Shown: positions 43,979 through 52,787, counted from the first letter of the stretch. The stretch: DNA of 64,000 nucleotides from an uncultured Lachnospiraceae bacterium (GCA_900549995.1 URQQ01000007.1:1-64000); one strand, 5' to 3'. Numbers and translations are program-made. Notes: a model not told the origin generated them from the letters alone.

Positions 43979-44809
43979 ATGAAGTTTGATATGCATTGTC
44001 ATGTGAAGGAAGGTTCTATTGACAGTAAGGTAAGCTTGGACGAGTATATTACAATCCTGAAAAAGCATGGATTTGGGGGAATGCTTGTTACGGATCACGA
44101 CACGTATAAGGGGTACCGCCACTGGAAATATGACATGAAGGGGAAGGTTCATAACGATTTTGTGGTATTGAAAGGAATTGAGTACGATACAAGAGATGCC
44201 GGACATATATTGATTATTATGCCCGAGGGTGTGAGGATGAGGCTTCTGGAACTGAGAGGACTCCCGGTATCGGTGCTGATTGATTTTGTGCACAGGCACG
44301 GAGGCATCCTTGGGCCGGCACATCCATGCGGTGAGAAATATTTAAGTTTTGCAAAATCAAAACGTTATTTTGGTTCACCGGAGATTATCAAAAGGTTTGA
44401 CTTTATAGAAGTATTTAATGCGTGCGAATCCGAACATTCCAACGCAGGAGCCGCAAAGCTTGCTGAAAAATACCAGAAGCCGGGCATCGGCGGCAGTGAT
44501 GCGCATAAAACGGACTGTGTAGGATTGGCTTACACAGATTTCCCGGAAGAGATTACATGTGAGACGGATCTGATCTCCCAGATCAGGAGAAAAGTGCCGC
44601 TGGAAGCAGGCGGATCTTTCTACACAAAGACTACGAAAGATAAGATGGGAAAAGCTAACAAGCTTTTAGTTTATTCATTCTGGTTTTACAATAAGGGAGG
44701 AGAACTTCTGAAACGGCGGAGGAGAAATGAAAAGAGCCGGATTGAGAATCCGATTGACCCGATCGATCCGATTGAGGCACCATATGTGAATATCATCAGT
44801 AAAAAATAA
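43979..44809 (+). CDS. PHP domain phosphoesterase
   Basis: 276 residues. The PHP metal ligands are visible: MKFDMHCHVKEGS (H-x-H), LVTDHDTYKGY, GIEYDTRDAGH, GILGPAHPCGE and GGSDAHKTDCVG. The C-terminus is a basic tail with a PIDPIDPIE repeat. Members include histidinol phosphatase-like and nucleotide or oligoribonucleotide phosphoesterases; the substrate is unknown. GGGAGG is 7 bases before the ATG at 43979. Confidence 0.88.
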   Translation: MKFDMHCHVKEGSIDSKVSLDEYITILKKHGFGGMLVTDHDTYKGYRHWKYDMKGKVHNDFVVLKGIEYDTRDAGHILIIMPEGVRMRLLELRGLPVSVLIDFVHRHGGILGPAHPCGEKYLSFAKSKRYFGSPEIIKRFDFIEVFNACESEHSNAGAAKLAEKYQKPGIGGSDAHKTDCVGLAYTDFPEEITCETDLISQIRRKVPLEAGGSFYTKTTKDKMGKANKLLVYSFWFYNKGGELLKRRRRNEKSRIENPIDPIDPIEAPYVNIISKK

Positions 44810-44837
44810 TGCATAAAAGAGATTAAGGAGGCAGATT

Positions 44838-45605
44838 ATGTGGTCAAGACCAGATTTGAAGATGAGAGGAAAGAGTGCATTCTACAGGAATTACTGGCCT
44901 GCAGTTTTGGCGGGACTCATCCTTTCGATAGCGACAGGACTGACAGGGGGGAATTCAGCAAGGAGGGTGATTACCGATAACAACAGAGGCAGTGATTATC
45001 CGAATTATTATTCACACGGACATCAGAGTCTGGTTACGGGATTGTTTGCTCTGGCGTTTACACTTACGATGTTGGTTATCGCGCTGATCATAGTGATACT
45101 TAAGGTATTCGTAGGCAACCTTTTGCTGGTAGGCGGAAAAAGATTCTTTATGGAGAACAGAGAGTACAATTCCAGAGTTTCCTCCGTATTGTATGGATTT
45201 AAAAACGGATTTTACGGAAATATTGTACTGACGATGTTTTTAAGGGATCTCTATACGTTTCTGTGGTCACTGTTATTTATCATACCGGGGATTGTCAAAG
45301 CCTATGAGTACAGAATGATTCCTTATATATTATCTGAGAATCCTGGAATGGACAGAAGACGTGCTTTTGAAATCAGCAGACAGATGATGAACGGACAGAA
45401 AATGGATACTTTCATTATGGATTTATCATTTATCGGCTGGAGTCTGTTATCAGCGATCACATGTGGCTTGTTTGGCGTATTCTATACACAGCCATACATT
45501 GAAGCCTCATTCGCAGAGCTTTATGCAGTATTCAGAGTTCATGCATTCCACACAGGTTCACTTACAACAAGCGAATTGCCAGGGTTTGGCGGTGCATACT
45601 ATTAA
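44838..45605 (+). CDS. DUF975 family membrane protein
   Basis: 255 residues. The N-terminus MWSRPDLKMRGKSAFYRNYW is the standard DUF975 opening. About five membrane helices follow (AVLAGLILSIATGL, GLFALAFTLTMLVIALIIVIL, DLYTFLWSLLFIIPGIVKAY, GWSLLSAITCGLFGVFYTQPY). The family has the cytoplasmic motif AFEISRQMMNGQKMDTF. Function unknown. AAGGAGG precedes the ATG. Confidence 0.88.
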   Translation: MWSRPDLKMRGKSAFYRNYWPAVLAGLILSIATGLTGGNSARRVITDNNRGSDYPNYYSHGHQSLVTGLFALAFTLTMLVIALIIVILKVFVGNLLLVGGKRFFMENREYNSRVSSVLYGFKNGFYGNIVLTMFLRDLYTFLWSLLFIIPGIVKAYEYRMIPYILSENPGMDRRRAFEISRQMMNGQKMDTFIMDLSFIGWSLLSAITCGLFGVFYTQPYIEASFAELYAVFRVHAFHTGSLTTSELPGFGGAYY

Positions 45606-45646
45606 GTATGTTTGATCATTCATTTTTGGCTGGAATGCAGGTACAG

Positions 45647-45682
45647 ATGTCCTTTGTAACAGATGTTGCAAGGGACATTTTG
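45647..45682 (+). terminator. Rho-independent terminator after the DUF975 gene
   Basis: ATGTCCTTTG (45647-45656) pairs with CAAGGGACAT (45669-45678), one wobble pair, then TTTTG. Confidence 0.75.
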
Positions 45683-45759
45683 CAGTTTGGGAGATCGGGC
45701 GGAGAATTGAGAACAGGCTGCAGTTAAAAATATGGAAGAAGGAAATGAGGGCGGATCTG

Positions 45760-48042
45760 ATGAACCATATGATTAAAAAAACTTCCTGGATTACAGCAGT
45801 ATGCTGTGCGGCCCTGGCATTTGTGATGATGGTATCACTTTGGGATTTTTCGAGCAGGACGAGTGATAAACTGAAAAGGCAGGCAGAGATTCATCTGAAA
45901 GAAATCGCCGAGCAGGAGATCAAAACGGTACAGGTAAAGATGGGTGCTTTTCTGGAAAAGATTCAGGTGGCGGCCTCCATGGCAGGAACTCTGGAGGAAA
46001 CTTCTGATCATGATTTTCAGGCAATTCTGAATTCTCTGGTTGAGAATGGAAAATTTGACAGGGCGGCAGTGATCATGGCGGATGGCCGTACCTACAATTC
46101 AGGAGATCGTAAGATTGAGCCGTTAAAGCTCAGATATACAGATAAGGCACTCAACGGTGAGACTGGAATCTCGGACATTTTCCAATCGGAGATTACAGGG
46201 GAAGAAGTCCTGTCGGTATACTGTCCGATCTGGAATGGCGGCAAGGTGGCGGGAGGAATCTTTGGGACGCTTGTTGTGGAGAATCTTGTGGATATGATCT
46301 CCTTCTCGGGATTTGACGGAGAAGCATATTCCTATATCATTCAGCCGGATGGAAAAATTATTATGCAGACGAGCCATGAAAACAGCCTGTTCTGGGATGA
46401 AAATTTCTATAGCTTTCTGGATCATAAGACAGATGAAGCATCGATTGCCGGGGATAAGATGCAGGCAAGGCTTGAAAACGGGGAGACTGGATTTCTCTCG
46501 TATCAGGCAGGAGAAGAGCAGAGAGCTGCATACTTTTGCCCGACGGGTATGAAAGACTGGTATGTGGTTGCGGTTGTTCCAACCTGGGTTCTGACAGAAT
46601 ATGTGGATTCTATCAATCAGTATGCAATGCATTTGACGGTGAAAATGCTGGCAGCATTTTTGTTCGTTCTGATCATTGTACTGTATTGGGACCGGAAAGT
46701 ACGTGTACAGATACAGCAGGCATGGGTACATGCAGAGTCCAGCCGGAAAAAATACGAACTCGCGATGAAACACACCGGATGCCAGATGTTTGAATATGAT
46801 GGCACCAGGGACCGGCTTTACAATATATCGATGGAACTTCAGAAAAAGTATGGCCTTCCGGAAACCATCGAAGATGTAAGGAAGACGGTGCTGGAAAAGC
46901 AATACCTGGATGCAGAAAATATGACAAGGATCCGGCAGCAGATTGAGGAAATGACAGGGTGCGATGTGCAGACTTCACTGGAAATGCAGGACGGTAACGG
47001 ACGCTGGTATAGGATCGTATTCAGTTCAATCTATCCATATGACAGGCAGCAGGTGATCGGCACAGTCGAGGATATCACCCATATCAAGGAGATGGAACTT
47101 CAATACGCGCAGGAAGAGCAGTACTGTAATGCAATGCTGAGTGAATCAATGTCGGGATTTTCGGTGGATCTCATAACAGGCAAGGTGCTGTCCTCCTTCC
47201 TGTCGGGAAGAACGAGAGAGAATCTGGAGCAGTTTCCGTCCTATGATGATGAGATCGTAGAGAGAATGTCTATGAGGGTACATCCCGATTACAGGGAAAA
47301 GATACAGAATCTTTTTACGAAACAGAATCTTCTTATGCTCCATAAGAAAGGGGCACGCGAAGTAAAAGAGTATTTTATGCTCAAAGTCGAGGAGGACGGA
47401 GAGTATCAGTGGGCGGCGACAACGATTCATTTTCTGAACGATCCGATCAGCGGGCATCCGGTTGCGTTTTCTTATGTTGTGAATGTCAATGAAGAACGTG
47501 AGAGAGAGATGGAACTTGAATACCAGTCGGAACGGGATGGGCTGACCGGATTATACAACCGCATGACCATTGCCAGACTCTCGGAACAGGCACTTCTGGA
47601 AAGAAAAGAGGCAGAGAAGGAGAGTTTTTACGCGCTGCTGATGATGGATCTTGATGGATTCAAAGAAATCAATGATACTTACGGACACCAGATGGGAGAT
47701 CGGGTTCTCTGTCAGGTGGCAGACGAAATGAAAGTATGGTTTGAAGAACCGCATCTCTGTGCAAGACTTGGAGGAGACGAATTTGTTGTATTTTTAAAAG
47801 AAATGGAATCGAAGGAGGCCGTTGTCCGGACGGCAAGACATTTCTGCAGGGATGTCGGCAATCTTCTGGGAGGAGAGAAGGATACAAAGTTTACATTAAG
47901 TATTGGAATTGCGGTGGCAGAGCGGAAAGATACCTTTGAGACGCTGTATAAAAAGGCAGACCTGGCGCTTTACAGAGCCAAGGGGGAAGGGAAGAACAGA
48001 GCGGCCTTGTTCGAAGAACATATGGAATGGGAAATAGAATAA
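45760..48042 (+). CDS. Membrane-bound diguanylate cyclase with Cache and PAS-type sensing
   Basis: 760 residues. A membrane helix at the N-terminus (ITAVCCAALAFVMMVSL), an extracellular double-Cache-like sensor (about 35-290), a second helix (LTVKMLAAFLFVLIIVLYW), two PAS-like segments (about 330-580) and a GGDEF domain (about 590-755). The GGDEF motif is intact (CARLGGDEFVVF) with LTGLYNR and MDLDGFKEINDTYGHQMGD, so it should make c-di-GMP. The residues where an inhibitory I-site RxxD would stand read EEPH, so product inhibition by that site is absent. An ATG at 45745 is possible but too close to the ribosome binding site. Confidence 0.9.
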   Translation: MNHMIKKTSWITAVCCAALAFVMMVSLWDFSSRTSDKLKRQAEIHLKEIAEQEIKTVQVKMGAFLEKIQVAASMAGTLEETSDHDFQAILNSLVENGKFDRAAVIMADGRTYNSGDRKIEPLKLRYTDKALNGETGISDIFQSEITGEEVLSVYCPIWNGGKVAGGIFGTLVVENLVDMISFSGFDGEAYSYIIQPDGKIIMQTSHENSLFWDENFYSFLDHKTDEASIAGDKMQARLENGETGFLSYQAGEEQRAAYFCPTGMKDWYVVAVVPTWVLTEYVDSINQYAMHLTVKMLAAFLFVLIIVLYWDRKVRVQIQQAWVHAESSRKKYELAMKHTGCQMFEYDGTRDRLYNISMELQKKYGLPETIEDVRKTVLEKQYLDAENMTRIRQQIEEMTGCDVQTSLEMQDGNGRWYRIVFSSIYPYDRQQVIGTVEDITHIKEMELQYAQEEQYCNAMLSESMSGFSVDLITGKVLSSFLSGRTRENLEQFPSYDDEIVERMSMRVHPDYREKIQNLFTKQNLLMLHKKGAREVKEYFMLKVEEDGEYQWAATTIHFLNDPISGHPVAFSYVVNVNEEREREMELEYQSERDGLTGLYNRMTIARLSEQALLERKEAEKESFYALLMMDLDGFKEINDTYGHQMGDRVLCQVADEMKVWFEEPHLCARLGGDEFVVFLKEMESKEAVVRTARHFCRDVGNLLGGEKDTKFTLSIGIAVAERKDTFETLYKKADLALYRAKGEGKNRAALFEEHMEWEIE

Positions 48043-48086
48043 AAAAGAAATGGAAACCTGTGTGATGGCGGGTTTCCATTTCTTTT
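48043..48086. terminator. Bidirectional terminator between diguanylate cyclase and feoB
   Basis: Sixteen-base-pair stem (48043-48058 with 48071-48086) whose arms end in A-runs and T-runs, so it works on both strands. Confidence 0.9.
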
Positions 48087-48096
48087 ACCATGCAGA

Positions 48097-50136
48097 TCAG
48101 AATAAAAGTCCGATACGGTAGACGATAAAGCTCATGATCCAGGCAACTGCCAGCTGAAAGCAGACAAAAGCCAGGGTGATTTTCTTACTTTGTACTTCCC
48201 GGTTAATGGTAGCGATTGTCGCGGTACAGGGAACATACAGAAGGCAGAAGACCATCAAAGCATAAGCATTGGCAGCGCCGAATCCCAGACCGCCGAGTGT
48301 GGCAAGCATTGTGCTCATTCCGTGGGAAGTCGTGATATTCTGGATGCCAAACAAGACACTGCAGCTTGACACGACCACTTCCTTGGCGGCAATTCCTGCG
48401 ATCAGCGCAACAACGATCTGCCAGTAGCCAAGTCCGACCGGGGTAAATACAGGTACGACTGCCTTGCCGATCATGGAACCAAAGCTCTGGGAAATGTCAG
48501 TGACATAACCGTGAGGGCCGAAGTTTAAGATGACCCACATGATGACAGAAGCAACGAAGATGACACTTCCGGCCTTTATAAGGTAATCCTTTACTTTTTC
48601 CCAGACATAAATCGCGATAGTGCGGGCGTTCGGTGATTTATATTCCGGCAGCTCAATCAGCAGGGCATGTTCTGCTTTGCTGCCGTCGATTTTCGATAAA
48701 ACGAAGGCAGTGGTGATTGCCACCAGGATTCCGAGAAGGTACATCGAATAACTGACAAGCATTGCCTTCTTCCCGAAAAACATCTGAGAGAACAGTACAT
48801 AGATCGGAAGTCTTGCACTGCAGGACATAAACGGGGTGATCAATATCGTCTTCAGACGGTCTTTTTTATGTTCCAGCGCCCGGGAAGCCATGACAGCCGG
48901 CACCGAACAGCCAAATCCCAGGATCAGCGGAAGAAACGCTCTTCCCGACAGGCCGATCCGGCTCATAATATCATCCATGACGAAAGCGACACGTGCCATG
49001 TATCCGCTGTCTTCCAGAAAGGCAAGCGCAAGGAACAGGATAAAGATATTCGGGAGGAAGGTCAGGATTCCTCCGACTCCGGAGATGATACCGTCCACAA
49101 TGAGCGAAATCACCATATCGCTCGTGTGAATGGCAGTAAGCCCGGAGGTGACAAGGCCGGAAAATGCTTCCAGCGCGATCTCAAAATACCCTTTCATCCA
49201 GTCTCCGATTGTAAAAGTCAGGAAGAAAACGAGAGCCATAATTGCGAGGAAAATCGGAAGGCCGAGATACTTGCTTGTGAGAAAACCGTCGATACGTTCT
49301 GTAAATTCTTCCTTCCGGCTTTTGTTCACAAGAACCTCTGCCATAATTTCCTCTATGAAATTATATTTTTGATTGATAATATCTTTCTCGTAACTGCGGT
49401 CAAGAACAGCTCCAAGAGACAGCGGGTAGGTATCCATCACCTGCTTATCTTTCTCCAGAAATTTGATCGCATGCCAGCGCTTGTTGTGAAGTCCCGGATA
49501 ATGCTCTTCCAGCGCATTTGTGATAATGTCTATTTTGTCCTCGATATAGTCTTCGTAAACCATCGCATATTCATCATGATGATTATGAGGATGTCCGGTT
49601 TTCGAGGGATGATGGTGGATGAAAGGCCCCTGTTTCGCATAATCCTTATGATGGGAAACAGCATGCATCAGGATGGAAAGACCGGTTTTCTTCCGCGCGG
49701 ATACAGGAATTGCCGGGATACCAAGCATTTCCGGCAGACGGTGGAGGTCAATTTCCATTCCACGTTCTTCCACAATATCCATCATGTTGAGGGCAAGTAC
49801 AACTGGTTTGCCAAGTTCGATCAGCTGAAGCGTAAGATAGAGATTACGCTCCAGCGAGGACGCGTCAGCGACATCGACGATGACATCCACTTCATTGCTC
49901 ATTATACATTCCCGGGAAACTGTCTCTTCCATAGTATAGGAAGTAAGGCTGTAAATTCCAGGAAGATCAATCAGATTATAATCCTGTCCCTCGACTGTCG
50001 CATGTCCTTCCTTTTTCTCCACCGTGACACCCGGCCAGTTGGCGACCTTCAGGTTCGCACCGGTAAATGCATTGAAAAGTGTGGTCTTCCCGCAGTTCGG
50101 ATTCCCGATGAATCCAACATTGATTGTTCTGCTCAT
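48097..50136 (-). CDS. feoB: Ferrous iron transporter FeoB
   Basis: 679 residues. The N-terminal G domain has GFIGNPNCGKTTLFNAF, the switch motif WPGVTVE, DLPGIYSLTSYT, NMMD and SARKKTG. A histidine-rich insertion follows (about residues 162-187, nine histidines) before the helical GDI region. The membrane domain has Gate motifs around GFGCSVPAVMASR and FMSCSARLPIYVLF. It imports Fe(II) using GTP. AGGAGG lies 7 bases before the ATG at 50136, which overlaps the feoA stop (TGATG); an ATG at 50139 is possible. Confidence 0.95.
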   Translation of the reverse strand: MSRTINVGFIGNPNCGKTTLFNAFTGANLKVANWPGVTVEKKEGHATVEGQDYNLIDLPGIYSLTSYTMEETVSRECIMSNEVDVIVDVADASSLERNLYLTLQLIELGKPVVLALNMMDIVEERGMEIDLHRLPEMLGIPAIPVSARKKTGLSILMHAVSHHKDYAKQGPFIHHHPSKTGHPHNHHDEYAMVYEDYIEDKIDIITNALEEHYPGLHNKRWHAIKFLEKDKQVMDTYPLSLGAVLDRSYEKDIINQKYNFIEEIMAEVLVNKSRKEEFTERIDGFLTSKYLGLPIFLAIMALVFFLTFTIGDWMKGYFEIALEAFSGLVTSGLTAIHTSDMVISLIVDGIISGVGGILTFLPNIFILFLALAFLEDSGYMARVAFVMDDIMSRIGLSGRAFLPLILGFGCSVPAVMASRALEHKKDRLKTILITPFMSCSARLPIYVLFSQMFFGKKAMLVSYSMYLLGILVAITTAFVLSKIDGSKAEHALLIELPEYKSPNARTIAIYVWEKVKDYLIKAGSVIFVASVIMWVILNFGPHGYVTDISQSFGSMIGKAVVPVFTPVGLGYWQIVVALIAGIAAKEVVVSSCSVLFGIQNITTSHGMSTMLATLGGLGFGAANAYALMVFCLLYVPCTATIATINREVQSKKITLAFVCFQLAVAWIMSFIVYRIGLLF

Positions 50137-50360
50137 CATGCCACCTCCTCGACAAGAATGTGGTCGGCAATTCTTCTGCCAAGCGCAAATCTTGTGCCCC
50201 GGAACCGGGCGGTCAGCGATCCTTTTTTATCATTGTTCAAAATTGTGATATAAGTGCCCTCCGTCAGGCCAAGGGCTTCCAGGCGGCGCTCCAGCGCCAG
50301 TTCTATGTCAATGGAAAGCACTTTATATGTATGATGGTTTGTTCCTTCTTTCAGGCTCAT
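50136..50360 (-). CDS. feoA: Ferrous iron transport protein FeoA
   Basis: 74-residue SH3-like protein that binds and regulates FeoB. Family segments are ERRLEALGLTEGTYITIL and RGTRFALGRRIADHILVEE. It overlaps feoB by one base and lies behind a promoter covered by a Fur box, so iron repression is expected. Confidence 0.93.
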   Translation of the reverse strand: MSLKEGTNHHTYKVLSIDIELALERRLEALGLTEGTYITILNNDKKGSLTARFRGTRFALGRRIADHILVEEVA

Positions 50361-50385
50361 CTCAAGCAGCTCCTTTAAATGTTAT

Positions 50386-50400
50386 TGATAATTATTATCT
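50386..50400 (-). promoter_or_regulatory. Fur box (ferric uptake regulator site)
   Basis: TGATAAT-T-ATTATCT, a nearly perfect 7-1-7 palindrome, located between the -10 element and the feoA start. Confidence 0.8.
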
Positions 50401-50406
50401 AAATCA

Positions 50407-50435
50407 ATTATATAGAATCATACTGGAAATAGCAA
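50407..50435 (-). promoter_or_regulatory. Promoter of feoAB
   Basis: On the minus strand TTGCTA (50435-50430), 17-base spacer, TATAAT (50412-50407). The Fur box overlaps the expected transcription start. Confidence 0.8.
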
Positions 50436-50446
50436 GGAATAAAGTG

Positions 50447-50475
50447 TTTACATCAAATAAGATTGTGTTTATAAT
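50447..50475 (+). promoter_or_regulatory. Promoter of the PF06541 membrane protein gene
   Basis: TTTACA (50447-50452), 17-base spacer, TATAAT (50470-50475). Its -35 is 11 bases from the -35 of the divergent feoAB promoter. Confidence 0.75.
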
Positions 50476-50517
50476 AAAAAAGATTGTTAATAACGAAAAG
50501 AGGGAGGAATATCGTAC

Positions 50518-51405
50518 ATGTCAATCTATGATTTTATGCTTTACTTTTTTGTATATGGATTTGCCGGATGGTGTACAGAAGTAGCTTATGCGGCAGTAAA
50601 ATCGCATAGATTTGTAAACCGCGGCTTTCTAAACGGACCGATCTGCCCGATCTACGGCATTGGTGTAGGAGTGGTAGTACAGTTTTTAAGCCCGTTTAAA
50701 TCCAGCCTGATCCTGCTTTATGTGGCTTCGGTTATTATTGTGACGGCGCTGGAATGGGTCACTGGGTTTATTCTCGAGAAAGTGTTTCATAATAAATGGT
50801 GGGATTATTCCGGCATGCCTCTGAATCTGAATGGATATGTCTGCCTTCTCTTCTCATTGATCTGGGGTGCTGCGTGTGTGGTAATTGTTGATTTTATCCA
50901 CCCACTGATAGAAAAAGTACTTCATTTTCTGCCGCAGGTGGCAGGAATTGTAATTCTTTTAGTTCTGGGAGCGGCATTGTTTGCAGATCTCTACGTGACG
51001 GTTTCCGGCATACTGAAACTGAACAAACGCCTGGAATCTATGGAAACGATTGCCCAGGAACTTCACAATATATCAGAACAGCTTGGAGAGAATATCTATA
51101 AAGGTATGACGGAGACAATGGAGATACAGGAAGAGGCAAAACAGAAGCTTGATCTGGCCGCACAGGAACAGAAGGCAAAACTGGAAGAATTCAAAGAACA
51201 GAGAGAAATCATCGAGAAGATTTCCGAAGAGACAAAAGAACGTGTACGAAGCCTGCACAACAGATATAAGGAACTGACATCTGTCAGCCAGTCGAAAGTA
51301 CATAGACGTCTGATCAATGCATTCCCTGAGATGAAATCCATCCGCTACAGCGAGGCAATGAAGGATCTGCAGGAAATTCTGACCAGAAGGATAAACAAAA
51401 AATAA
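50518..51405 (+). CDS. Putative membrane protein, ABC_trans_CmpB (PF06541) family
   Basis: 295 residues. About five membrane helices within residues 1-165, starting with SIYDFMLYFFVYGFAGWCTEV and containing RGFLNGPICPIYGIGV and KWWDYSGMPLNLNGYVCL, all typical of PF06541. Residues about 170-270 form a long coiled coil (MESMETIAQELHNI..., IQEEAKQKLDLAAQEQ). The family is named after a putative transporter but its role is not established. GGGAGGAA precedes the ATG. Confidence 0.85.
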   Translation: MSIYDFMLYFFVYGFAGWCTEVAYAAVKSHRFVNRGFLNGPICPIYGIGVGVVVQFLSPFKSSLILLYVASVIIVTALEWVTGFILEKVFHNKWWDYSGMPLNLNGYVCLLFSLIWGAACVVIVDFIHPLIEKVLHFLPQVAGIVILLVLGAALFADLYVTVSGILKLNKRLESMETIAQELHNISEQLGENIYKGMTETMEIQEEAKQKLDLAAQEQKAKLEEFKEQREIIEKISEETKERVRSLHNRYKELTSVSQSKVHRRLINAFPEMKSIRYSEAMKDLQEILTRRINKK

Positions 51406-51410
51406 TAAAC

Positions 51411-51457
51411 AAAAGCGGCGCCGCACTGAGAAATCATTCTCTGCGGTGCCGCTTTTC
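51411..51457. terminator. Bidirectional terminator between convergent genes
   Basis: Fifteen-base-pair stem AAAAGCGGC-GCCGCA / TGCGG-TGCCGCTTTT (51411-51425 with 51442-51456), followed by C and T residues. Confidence 0.9.
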
Positions 51458-51488
51458 CTATATCACAGGAAGTTCCTGGTTCTTTCTG

Positions 51489-51965
51489 CTACATGAGAAA
51501 CTCTGAAAATTCTTCGCTTGAGACCCCGTATTGGGATAAATCGGGAGATGGTTCCTCTGGAAGGGGTGCCTCATAAGACGATGTCTTGGAAGGCAGCAGA
51601 TTCTTGATTCCTTCCAGAGAGGTAATATGGTGTCTGTTCAGGACAAATATGATAAAAATGATGAGTACAATGTTGATGATCCCAAGAATCAGAATCAGAG
51701 AATTCAAAACAGAGGCAGATTTCTTCTTCTTTCTGGATTTCTTTCGGTATTCAACAGCGGGAAGATCTTCAGTGACCTCCCTCCTCTTTGCTTTTTTTGG
51801 AGGTCTCTGGGCTGGCACATGCGGTTCTACGTCATCGGCCAGCTTTCTTTTCACCCGGCAATTGTCACAGAACGCATATCGGCTGTAGATTGGATCACCA
51901 TACTCATCTTCGCCGGTGACTACGTCTTTTTCACGCATTTGACTGCCGCATCTATTGCATTTCAT
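51489..51965 (-). CDS. Zinc-ribbon protein with one membrane helix
   Basis: 158 residues. An N-terminal zinc ribbon has CNRCGSQM and, 24 residues later, CDNCRVKRK. A basic linker (KKAKRR, YRKKSRKKKKS) precedes a single membrane helix (LNSLILILGIINIVLIIFIIFVL) and an acidic C-terminal tail ending in EEFSEFLM. The start at 51965 has AAGGAAAA upstream. Function unknown; such proteins are often small membrane-anchored stress or envelope factors. Confidence 0.75.
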   Translation of the reverse strand: MKCNRCGSQMREKDVVTGEDEYGDPIYSRYAFCDNCRVKRKLADDVEPHVPAQRPPKKAKRREVTEDLPAVEYRKKSRKKKKSASVLNSLILILGIINIVLIIFIIFVLNRHHITSLEGIKNLLPSKTSSYEAPLPEEPSPDLSQYGVSSEEFSEFLM

Positions 51966-52025
51966 CCATTTTCCTTCTTTCTTTCGTACTTTCATAAACT
52001 CTCGGATGAGAGATACCTATACAAC

Positions 52026-52054
52026 AAAATACCATTCTATCGCTTATCTGTCAA
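52026..52054 (-). promoter_or_regulatory. Promoter of the zinc-ribbon gene
   Basis: On the minus strand TTGACA (52054-52049), 17-base spacer, TATTTT (52031-52026). Confidence 0.7.
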
Positions 52055-52080
52055 GAACGGGTATTTTGGAATCTTTAATA

Positions 52081-52127
52081 AATCTTAATAAAGCCATTAA
52101 GATTATTTAATTTGGCATTGGTACAAT
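52081..52127 (+). promoter_or_regulatory. Promoter of the TVP38/glycosyltransferase operon with palindrome
   Basis: -10 TACAAT (52122-52127) with a weak -35 TTAAGA (52098-52103, 18-base spacer). The -35 lies within the palindrome AATCTTAAT-N6-ATTAAGATT (52081-52104), a candidate operator. Confidence 0.5.
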
Positions 52128-52166
52128 AAAATCATCAAAGAGAGAAAAACGGAGGAAGTGAAAAAT

Positions 52167-52766
52167 ATGGTCAATCAGAAAAATGCGAAAATAATTTTAA
52201 ATATATTAACTGCCATCGCAGTCATTGGCATGACAGCATTTGTCATCTATGGATTTCAGGCAGGGTTGTTTCAGGATAAAAAAGCAATGGAAGCGTTCGT
52301 ACAAAGAGGAGGGCTGTGGGGTCCTGTGTTGTTCGTACTGATCCAGATTGTACAGGTTGTAATACCGATTATACCAGGCGGTATTTCCTGTGCGGCAGGC
52401 GTAATACTCTTTGGAGCGTGGCAGGGTTTCTTCTATAATTATATAGGAATTGTGATTGGATCACTGATTAACTTTTATCTGGCAAGGCGTTACGGACAAT
52501 GTTTCGTTAAATTCTTCGTAAAAGAAGAAACTTACGATAAGTATACGAAATGGCTCGATAAAGGGAAAAAATTCGATAAATTTTTTGCACTGGCAATTTT
52601 CTTCCCGGTAGCACCGGATGATTTCCTTTGTATGGTGGCCGGACTTACGAAAATGTCGTGGAAGAAGTTCTCAACAATCATTTTACTTGGAAAACCGGCA
52701 TCGATTGCGCTGTACAGCATGGCACTTGTGTATGCCGGATCATGGATTACAAGGTTTGTAGCATAA
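52167..52766 (+). CDS. TVP38/TMEM64 (DedA-like) family membrane protein
   Basis: 199 residues, about six hydrophobic segments including a re-entrant pair. SNARE-associated-family marks are IVQVVIPIIPGGISCAAGVILFG and, later, FFPVAPDDFLCMVAGLTKMSW. Related DedA proteins transport lipids such as undecaprenyl phosphate. The ATG at 52167 is chosen over the GTG at 52158, which touches the GGAGGA. It is followed, 21 bases on, by two lipid- or polymer-type glycosyltransferases, which suggests an envelope-lipid role. Confidence 0.87.
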   Translation: MVNQKNAKIILNILTAIAVIGMTAFVIYGFQAGLFQDKKAMEAFVQRGGLWGPVLFVLIQIVQVVIPIIPGGISCAAGVILFGAWQGFFYNYIGIVIGSLINFYLARRYGQCFVKFFVKEETYDKYTKWLDKGKKFDKFFALAIFFPVAPDDFLCMVAGLTKMSWKKFSTIILLGKPASIALYSMALVYAGSWITRFVA

Positions 52767-52787
52767 GATAAAGAGGAGGGAAAAAGG

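Noticed and set aside
48868..50253. 461-codon plus-strand open frame
   Set aside because: It lies wholly opposite feoB and feoA, whose motifs are unmistakable; no ribosome binding site or recognisable domain. A shadow of the feoB reading frame.
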